From: Sanchytrium tribonematis
Lineage: Eukaryota > Sanchytriomycota > Sanchytriomycetes > Sanchytriales > Sanchytriaceae
Assembly: GCA_018985235.1 (NCBI GenBank)
Contig: JADGIG010000202.1
Span: forward strand, 1 to 12,996
DNA: 12,996 nucleotides
Reading direction: 5' to 3'
Shown: positions 7,373 to 12,996 of the stretch, in pieces
How positions within the stretch are numbered: position 1 is the first letter of the stretch
Layout of the letters: each line of letters begins with the position of its first letter
The notes under the pieces: generated by a model
The model's database searches: none
Told to the model about the DNA's origin: nothing
What the model saw: only the letters and a program-made list of their open reading frames with translations
Position numbers and translations under genes: made by a program

Positions 7373-7997
7373 ATAACTGCTCTTGGAAAGTTTTTTTACG
7401 ATAGATTACTGATTGCGTAAACAGAATAAGGCTCATTAGTATGCTTGCACAAGACAATAATACCTTGGTCGAGTTCAATCTCAAAATATCACTGTAAATT
7501 AATTTTTGAACATATCCGTCATAAAACAATTGAGAAATGCTCAGTATTCCACCTAAAATATCCATGGCAATGCTTTCTGTAGAATATCCGATTGTGCTTT
7601 TTCTTTGATAGTTTAAAAATATTTGTGGCATGTACTTTATAAGAGTAATAAAAACTTTGATATATCCCAACAAAATAAAGCTTATATTATACAATATAAA
7701 TAATACGAGAGGAACTCCGAGGTATCTCCATTGCCAACCATCGTAAATCCAAGCTTGGATCAAAATAATTGAGGAAAGAATCAATGCGTGTGCCGCGAAT
7801 ATTTTGTCATTAAGACTCACTAAGTTGGTAGAATATAGTGTAAATAATAAATATGCAAAAAAACCAAAAATATTTAAACACAAAAGCATTTTTGAAATTG
7901 CAGTACAAGATTTCAGCTTCCAATTTAAATAAACGTGCGGATAAAATGAGAACGACCACACGAAGAAATATGACCAACCTAAAATTTCGGATATCAT
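7362..7997 (-). CDS. CTNS: Cystinosin-type PQ-loop lysosomal cystine/H+ transporter
   Basis: A 211-residue, seven-span PQ-loop protein. It matches the cystinosin membrane core: GWSYFFVWSFSFYPHVYLNW (about 7-26), then KYMPQIFLNYQRKSTIGYS (121-139) with the second PQ motif at 124-125, and MDILGG (145-150). Human cystinosin exports cystine from lysosomes with protons. Lys121 aligns with human K280, Asp146 with D305 and Asp64 probably with D205, all functionally important. Two things are odd. The first PQ motif reads PH (20-21), and the glycosylated luminal N-terminal domain of animal cystinosin is absent. No GYDQL-type sorting tail is seen. An in-frame TAA lies just upstream of the ATG, which supports this start. 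The 3' end overlaps the convergent 1005-residue gene by 11 bases. Confidence 0.9.
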   Translation of the reverse strand: MISEILGWSYFFVWSFSFYPHVYLNWKLKSCTAISKMLLCLNIFGFFAYLLFTLYSTNLVSLNDKIFAAHALILSSIILIQAWIYDGWQWRYLGVPLVLFILYNISFILLGYIKVFITLIKYMPQIFLNYQRKSTIGYSTESIAMDILGGILSISQLFYDGYVQKLIYSDILRLNSTKVLLSCASILMSLILFTQSVIYRKKTFQEQLSIV

Positions 7998-8107
7998 GTT
8001 TTATGGGCAAAATCACCCGTGCTCAGGTAAAATGACTTGGTGACACTTCGACAGTGTGCCTCAGATTTCATATAACTTCTTTTCTCCATCTAAAACCTTA
8101 AAAATAT
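7998..8107. promoter_or_regulatory. Bidirectional promoter region between cystinosin and MINDY genes
   Basis: At 110 bases this is the longest gap between genes in the window, and it separates two divergent start codons. It must hold both transcription starts unless they lie in coding sequence. It is AT-rich near the MINDY start (AAAATATATGG). I see no other defined element. Confidence 0.4.
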
Positions 8108-9347
8108 ATGGGGAAGGAGAATTTTGATAAAGGATTTGGTACTAACGATTCCTTTAACAGATCACCATATCCTAAAAGAATTAGGAAAAAGAGAGATTTG
8201 AGTTTTGCAGAGGAGAAAACTAGAGAAACGATGAATTTAAAAATTTTATCAAAAACACATGCGGAAATTAAAAATCATAAAATGAAGCCATTCAAGCTGT
8301 CTCAAATCGAAATCAAACAGCTAAAAGAAGTTGTTTTTGGGAGTCACAAACGCTCCATTCCGGCCAGTTGGAAAAATAAGGGTTTTGAAATCAATCGATA
8401 TTGCACATTCGGATTTATGCAAAAAAGGGGTGGTCCTTGTACGGTTTTGGCAAGTATAAATGCTTTCCTGATCAAGCATTTGTTGTTTTCAGAGTTTCAA
8501 GATTTTGATTGTTTAGTTGAAGAATCTATACCACTTTTAAAGCCTTCTGAAGAACAAGTCTACCGAGCTTTTTCGTACGCCCTTACAGAAATTCTCTGGA
8601 AATGTGCGAGCAACACAAGAGTTGTAAAGCTTTGTGTTTTTAATGACACTCAAACTGAAATATCGAAATGTGACGGAATTACCGAATATATGCAAATTTT
8701 TCAATTTAAATGTAAAGACAATCTCGAGGAAATGAGAGATTGTGCCAATTTTATTTTTGACAATATTGAAATATTTAAAGGAAACACAATAAGGAATTCC
8801 TCTCATGCAATACTGGCGACACTATATAGTTGCATATTAACCAGAGGGTTTGATCAAATTATGAGAGATGTATCCTGTAATTTGCCGCTAATCGATAATG
8901 ACGAAAATGCATTTGGAAGTCAGAGTGTTGTCAATTTAATGTTGGTGGGAGAGGCAATTATTGACACACTTGATCATGAACAGGCTAGCATTATCGGAAT
9001 GCAAGGTATAAAATACAGGAGTGAAATTGGATTTATGACTCCAATAGCGGAAATGGTTGGGAATAGATTGATGAATCCCAAACACCCCATTTGGATTCTT
9101 CATTTTGATAGTCATTACACAGTTATGTTTAAACCCTCGAGTAACAGCAACGTTTACACGTATTATGATATGCTAGCGCTAAAAAATAGTCTATATTATT
9201 TTGAATTAAAAGATGGTGGTATTTTATTTTTATTTAGAGGCTAAGACTCTCACTGAAGCTTTGAAAGATGACAAGATGAATGAAGACACCATTCAGTTAT
9301 GTTGCCTTATGAAATGGCCAGGGCAAACTGTCGAATACCTCAGTTGA
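8108..9347 (+). CDS. MINDY-3/4 family Lys48-linkage-type deubiquitinase, two exons
   Basis: Exons 8108-9218 and 9238-9347 join across a 19-nt intron to give 406 residues. The MINDY catalytic domain is clear. FGFMQKRGGPCTVLASINAF (101-120) holds the oxyanion Gln105 and nucleophile Cys111, and PIWILHFDSHYTVMF (327-341) holds the catalytic His336. NPKHPIWIL and the terminal KWPGQTVEY block are also family features. MINDY enzymes cleave Lys48-linked polyubiquitin. A basic, low-complexity N-terminus (about 1-75, with KRIRKKR) precedes the domain and could carry a nuclear signal. Exon 2 supplies the last 36 residues, and without it the conserved C-terminal strand is lost. The gene ends in TGA and has AATAAA at 9357-9362. 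I cannot separate MINDY-3 from MINDY-4 by eye. Confidence 0.88.
9219..9237 (+). other. 19-nt intron in the MINDY gene
   Basis: GTATTTTATTTTTATTTAG. Removal makes a split Glu codon (phase 1) and continues into EAKTLTEAL and the conserved KWPGQTVEY end. If retained, a TAA appears at 9242-9244. A GT at 9216 would give a 22-nt intron in the same frame, but the GTATTT donor fits the other introns better. Confidence 0.87.
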
Positions 9348-9356
9348 TTCACTCAA

Positions 9357-9362
9357 AATAAA
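9357..9362 (+). terminator. Polyadenylation hexamer downstream of MINDY
   Basis: AATAAA begins 10 bases after the TGA stop and ends at the base before the convergent membrane-protein gene. Cleavage would therefore fall inside that gene's 3' coding end on the other strand. Confidence 0.5.
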
Positions 9363-9845
9363 CTAGACTATAATCCCAATGTGTTTTTTCTCAAAACTAT
9401 CAATCCAAACCAATATACCTTGGCAATAAGGGACCTTCCACTTGATACCTACAACCTGAAAAGAAACTAGTGATAGTATAACGTAAATAAAGATTGTATT
9501 AACCAGCATATTGCCAAAAATTAAACTTCCAATAACAACAGTCAGACAAGCCAGTCGGTAACCAATATTTAACCTCATGACTGCCAGCCAATTCCTTTTC
9601 AAGTACAGATATAGAAAATAAATTAGTAAAAATATGAAATTTAAGTTGAAAACGGCGCTGTGGAACAAAAGAAAGATTGCATAATGAATGTACACAAAAA
9701 ATGATACCAGTGGGACGTGCTGTATATATATTGATAGTATATCTAAGATAATTAAAGTATAAGCAACATATTCGTTTGAAAACAAAAATACTAATAAAAT
9801 GGGCGAATATTTGAGAGGGAAGTGGTATGAGATACAAGGGTACAT
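9363..9845 (-). CDS. Unidentified small multi-spanning membrane protein
   Basis: A 160-residue hydrophobic protein that I cannot assign. Possible membrane segments lie at about residues 14-22, 27-41, 44-63, 67-82 and 96-130, with short basic or polar loops (KRNW at 83-86, KWK at 135-137). There is no cleavable-signal pattern. The frame is open further upstream without an ATG to a TGA near 9927, so an unrecognised 5' exon is possible, but ATG 9845 is the simplest start. It ends in TAG, 15 bases from the convergent MINDY stop. Its placement and length suit a real gene in this tightly packed segment, but a fragment of a longer spliced gene cannot be excluded. Confidence 0.6.
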   Translation of the reverse strand: MYPCISYHFPLKYSPILLVFLFSNEYVAYTLIILDILSIYIQHVPLVSFFVYIHYAIFLLFHSAVFNLNFIFLLIYFLYLYLKRNWLAVMRLNIGYRLACLTVVIGSLIFGNMLVNTIFIYVILSLVSFQVVGIKWKVPYCQGILVWIDSFEKKHIGIIV

Positions 9846-9933
9846 TCTCAAGGGGTGAATTACAAAATAAGTGAAGTCAGATGAGGTGAAGGAAGAATTT
9901 GAGTCTGGATCAAATTTTGGGAAATTTCAAGCC
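9846..9933. promoter_or_regulatory. Bidirectional promoter region between membrane-protein and coiled-coil genes
   Basis: These 88 bases separate two divergent ATG codons. From 9871 the plus strand is open in frame with the downstream gene but has no ATG before 9934. No recognisable core promoter element is visible. Confidence 0.35.
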
Positions 9934-11344
9934 ATGTCAACAAGACAGGCTGTCAAAAGAAAACCAATTGTTTTAGACACCTTCGTTCCAACAGAATTAC
10001 CAACCAACGCGATTGAATCTCATAACAAGCAAGAAAATATTAAACTGAGAATGCCAAGCTCACAAACAATACCCATAAATAATTTGAAGAAAGTTCCAGA
10101 GCTTAAACCTAATTTAATGAATCATGTTAAAAATTCAAGCAATTCTTTAGATGTTACCTCTTTGGAAGTTCATGGGATCCCCCAACAGTCAAGTAGGAAA
10201 GCTACGATTTCAAGCATCGATGATGAATTTCATGACACCTCATCTTTGGAATCACCTAAGCGGCAGGGATTTATGAACACAATTAAAGCAAAAGGAAGGG
10301 TTAGAGAATTAAATAGAAAAATGTCAATATATGATCCTAAAAACGAAACGAAATCCTACAGACATGAAGTGGCATCTGCTTTGCTAGAGAAAAAGACAGA
10401 TAGTGATGAGTACTTTAGAATGAGGGACGAACTTCAAAAAAAAGAAAATGAATTAAGGCGTCTAAGGGAGAAAATTTCCATCTTAGAAAATGGAAATGCT
10501 GTCAAGAATGAAACAAATTACAAAGTAGCATGTTCTATTTTGAAAGAGTTGATAAAAGTCCAAACTGGCCAAATTCCTATGGAGGAATCGGATTTAATCA
10601 ACGATTTTCTCTCATCCATTCCTAACCACTCACGAGATCATTGTGAGAACAATTTAGACACCGAAGCAGAATATAAGCAAATTATAAAAGAGTTATTTTT
10701 TGTATTAAGACAGGCGATTCAAAAGAATTTGCTTTTAAATGATCATTTGAATCAACTAGGACTAGGTCTTCCAAATACAATAATACAAAAAAATGCCCTG
10801 TCACAATTAGTTGCAAAATATGAAAATCTATTTAACTCTGAAGAAGACGAGCCTACCATTGAATTACCGATTGAAAATATAGAAGAGAGTATTAAAAAGC
10901 AGTTGGAGTCTATTGAATGTGAGAAATGGGATCGAGAAGCAACTAATCGCGAAATAATTTCTGAATATACAGTAATTTCGATTCATGTAGAGTAAATTCA
11001 AGCAAATTATTGATTGCTTATTAAAGTCGCGTCAAGATTCTAAAGTTGAATTAAAAATAATTGAGGATTCTGAGCTTTCGACTGACGACACAATGATAGA
11101 GTCTCAACATCGCAACATTATTGAGAAAGTGACGTCTGAAGATCTGTATAAGTTAGATTTTTCAATTATAGCAAACTCCGTCGCCGCATTGGATTCAAAT
11201 CAATGTCAACTTCAAGATGTAGAGGCCGATGACTCAAAATTTTTGAAGGACAAGGTTAAATTAGATAGCCACAACTCGTTTGGGCTTACAGATTTGCCTT
11301 CCATCTCATTAGATATCGACTTCAGTAGTTTGACATTCGAGTAA
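9934..11344 (+). CDS. Unidentified 463-residue protein with central coiled coil, two exons
   Basis: Exons 9934-10971 and 10991-11344 join across a 19-nt intron to give 463 residues. I do not recognise a family. Residues 1 to about 110 are polar and Ser/Pro/Asn-rich, probably disordered, with a basic start (KRK at 8-10) and several Ser/Thr sites such as SLESPK. A heptad-like charged helix covers about 155-190 (RDELQKKENELRRLREKISI). More helical segments follow at about 195-225 and 245-300. The tail is acidic and ends in a short hydrophobic run. This layout is common in cytoskeletal, kinetochore and spindle-pole linkers, but that is only a resemblance. ATG 9934 is the first in-frame Met after the TAA at 9868-9870. 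The PPWD1 gene starts 44 bases downstream on the same strand. Confidence 0.75.
10972..10990 (+). other. 19-nt intron in the coiled-coil gene
   Basis: GTAATTTCGATTCATGTAG. It lies between codons (phase 0) and joins ISEYT to SKFKQIIDCLLK. The second exon frame has no ATG until 11093 but continues the same helical, charged character from 10991. If retained, a TAA occurs at 10993-10995. No family alignment is available to confirm this junction, so it rests on the frame fit and the shared splice motifs. Confidence 0.78.
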
Positions 11345-11388
11345 ATTAGTTTCATTTCCATTCTCGGTATTCTCCGATTGTTTCTTGT
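11345..11388 (+). promoter_or_regulatory. 44-base tandem spacer between coiled-coil gene and PPWD1
   Basis: It contains no AATAAA. It must carry the 3' end of the upstream gene and the 5' leader of PPWD1, so either the two transcripts overlap or PPWD1 starts within the upstream coding region. Confidence 0.35.
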
Positions 11389-12996
11389 ATGATAAAGCGA
11401 TCTCGTTCCTCCCTTGATTTGCCGAAAACTACTTCCTACCATTCATCTTGGATGCACAAAACTCCAGTTAATTACATTTTCAAGTATCATGGAAAAGTAG
11501 GTTTACTGTGCACAATATCTGAAGATGGTATCCTTAAGTTTTGGTCATTGCCAAAAATCGAATTTATCAAAAGCATCAAGCTTTGTGAGAACGTAATAGA
11601 TGCTCATTTATTTCAAGATAATCTAATCGCCATCTGTAACAAAGAAAATAGAACTGATTTAATTTTAACAAGTATAGCGTCAGCCGATGTTTATTTTTCT
11701 AAAAATCTCTCCAAATTATATCATTTATGTTTAACAGACTCGAAGAAGATTTATTTAGTTTGCGGCAAATCTATAGACGTAATTTCATTCAGTGGCGATG
11801 TAATAGGTAATATTAAAGTACATGATCGCGCTATAACTACAATCAACTATAGCGCTACACTAGATTTGTTGATATCTACGGATGAATCTGGTACAGTCAA
11901 CATTTACTCCACAAATGAACCATTTCAGCCCAAAAATGTAGACTGGACAAGGAAATTTCAAACAGACTTGTATCTCTTGAATAAGCTAAATATTCATGCT
12001 ATGAACTCCAATATTTCCAATGACGGCCTTTTGGTGTCTTTGTATTGCAACGATCAGGTTGTTCGTATTTTTGAAATCAAGAGTGGTAAACTCATTTTCG
12101 AGTTTGCAACATCGCTTGAGGATTTTAAAAGTACCTTGGAATACTCTCCCACAGAGTTTGCTAGACGCCAGGCTGTAGAGTTATCACTGGGTTCGAATCC
12201 TATAAAGTTGGGTCTCGAGTTTGACCAAACTGACAATTATATTTTGATTTCAACTTGGCAAGGAATTCTTGTAGTGAATATTAAATCAAAATCAATAGAA
12301 GCTGTTTTTGGTCAAGAGGATGCTTGTAGATTCAATAGATGTGTCGTTTATCAGCACATAAAAGCAGATTTATCTACAATGGAGCTAGCAACTGCTGAAA
12401 ATCCAACTTTTAAAGACATGATGACTATTGAACCTGTAATAATTGCAAGTGCCATCGGTAGCAGGCGCTTTTTTGTATTTAATAATGAGGAACCCTTGAC
12501 AACCAGGGATTATCAAAATGAGATCATTGAAAAGGCCGAGGCTAATGTCAAAAACGATGAAGAAACAATGCAAATTGACGTAGAAAATCTGCCTAAACAA
12601 GCAGTACTTCATACAAGTAAAGGGGATTTTAAAGTTGAATTCTACCCTGAATATGCTCCTAAATGTGTTTATAATTTTACTCAATTAAGCAAAAATGGAA
12701 AGTACAGGAATTTGCTTTGGCATAGAGTGGTAAAGGGCTTCATGAATCAGACCGGAGACCCGAAAGGCGATGGAACTGGAGGTGAGAGTATTTTCGGGCA
12801 CCCTTTTTCAGACGAAATAGGCCTTCAGCACGACGCGTATGTGCTATCTTTTTCTAATCAAGGTCCCAACAAAATCACTAGCCAGTTTTTTGTTACTGTG
12901 AGGCAATGTCCTTGGTTGAATTTGAAATATTCTGTTTTTGGAAAGGTTATCGAAGGAACTGATACCATACACGCCATCAATGATGTCGAGACGGAT
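11389..12996 (+). CDS. PPWD1: PPWD1-type spliceosomal WD40-cyclophilin peptidyl-prolyl isomerase (3' end outside window)
   Basis: Open from ATG 11389 to the right edge, 536 residues, with no stop reached. Residues about 20-330 form a diverged WD40 region. Its start, YHSSWMHKTPVNYIF and SEDGILKFW, matches the PPWD1 opening repeat. ARRQAVELSLG, STWQGILVVNI and ATAENPTF also match PPWD1-specific segments. A cyclophilin domain begins near residue 405. It keeps Arg446, Phe451, Met452, Gln454, Gln499, Phe501 and Trp509 of the active site. The position equal to cyclophilin A His126 is Tyr514. PPWD1 is a nuclear cyclophilin of activated spliceosomes. It is shorter than human (646), mainly through a shorter N-terminus and linker, and about 30 residues are missing at the edge. 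The start is supported by the AT-rich spacer and the lack of any earlier in-frame coding. Confidence 0.92.
   Translation, partial: MIKRSRSSLDLPKTTSYHSSWMHKTPVNYIFKYHGKVGLLCTISEDGILKFWSLPKIEFIKSIKLCENVIDAHLFQDNLIAICNKENRTDLILTSIASADVYFSKNLSKLYHLCLTDSKKIYLVCGKSIDVISFSGDVIGNIKVHDRAITTINYSATLDLLISTDESGTVNIYSTNEPFQPKNVDWTRKFQTDLYLLNKLNIHAMNSNISNDGLLVSLYCNDQVVRIFEIKSGKLIFEFATSLEDFKSTLEYSPTEFARRQAVELSLGSNPIKLGLEFDQTDNYILISTWQGILVVNIKSKSIEAVFGQEDACRFNRCVVYQHIKADLSTMELATAENPTFKDMMTIEPVIIASAIGSRRFFVFNNEEPLTTRDYQNEIIEKAEANVKNDEETMQIDVENLPKQAVLHTSKGDFKVEFYPEYAPKCVYNFTQLSKNGKYRNLLWHRVVKGFMNQTGDPKGDGTGGESIFGHPFSDEIGLQHDAYVLSFSNQGPNKITSQFFVTVRQCPWLNLKYSVFGKVIEGTDTIHAINDVETD

Noticed and set aside
9847-9863. 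Minus-strand GTAATTCACCCCTTGAG as a 17-nt intron in the membrane-protein leader
   Set aside because: It lacks the TTNATNYAG end, and joining it gives no upstream ATG in frame.
9871-9933. Upstream in-frame extension of the coiled-coil gene from a GTG
   Set aside because: Nuclear genes normally start at ATG. No in-frame ATG occurs before 9934 and an in-frame TAA precedes the GTG. An unseen 5' exon remains possible but unsupported.
12187-12204. GGTTCGAATCC resembling a tRNA T-arm/B box
   Set aside because: It lies in a well-aligned PPWD1 coding stretch (RRQAVELSLGSNPIKLG), and no matching A box, anticodon arm or acceptor stem surrounds it.

Overview
This is a gene-packed nuclear segment from a unicellular eukaryote. 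It carries ten protein-coding genes, five on each strand, in 13 kb. By my tally about 96% of the bases lie between a start and a stop codon, and the largest gap between genes is 110 bases. The DNA is visibly AT-rich. TAA, TAG and TGA all end convincing reading frames, so the standard genetic code applies and the reassigned-stop ciliate codes are excluded. The gene set is conserved eukaryotic housekeeping: mRNA 3'-end processing, N-glycosylation, DNA replication, lysosomal transport, ubiquitin editing and the spliceosome. I see no transposon, viral, CRISPR, rRNA or tRNA feature.

Layout, left to right: MPE1/RBBP6-type 3'-end factor (+, 70-1175); ALG12 mannosyltransferase (-, 2649-1192); CDC7 kinase (-, 3740-2666); tail-anchored acyl-CoA-binding protein (-, 4278-3781); a 1005-residue unidentified, probably helical-repeat protein (+, 4355-7372); cystinosin-type PQ-loop transporter (-, 7997-7362); MINDY-3/4 deubiquitinase (+, 8108-9347); small unidentified membrane protein (-, 9845-9363); unidentified coiled-coil protein (+, 9934-11344); PPWD1-type WD40-cyclophilin (+, 11389 to beyond the right edge).

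The most striking feature is the introns. Four genes (MPE1, CDC7, MINDY, coiled-coil protein) each have a reading frame that breaks once and is restored exactly by removing a GT...AG intron of only 19 or 20 nt. All four share GTAATT or GTATTT at the 5' end and a 3' block TTNATNYAG, which puts an invariant A six bases from the end. If retained, each brings a stop codon inside the intron or within seven bases after it. Compaction shows at gene ends too. In four genes the AATAAA polyadenylation hexamer overlaps the stop codon, and in three of these it also uses the last Lys codon. Two convergent stop codons overlap by 11 bp, and neighbouring transcripts must overlap in several places.

I cannot assign a species. 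A standard code, very short introns and near-absent intergenic DNA fit a reduced, perhaps parasitic, protist. Rhizarian parasites such as ascetosporeans are one candidate, and early-diverging fungal relatives another. The retained ALG12 and cystinosin point to a cell with a full N-glycan pathway and an endolysosome, so this is not a nucleomorph.
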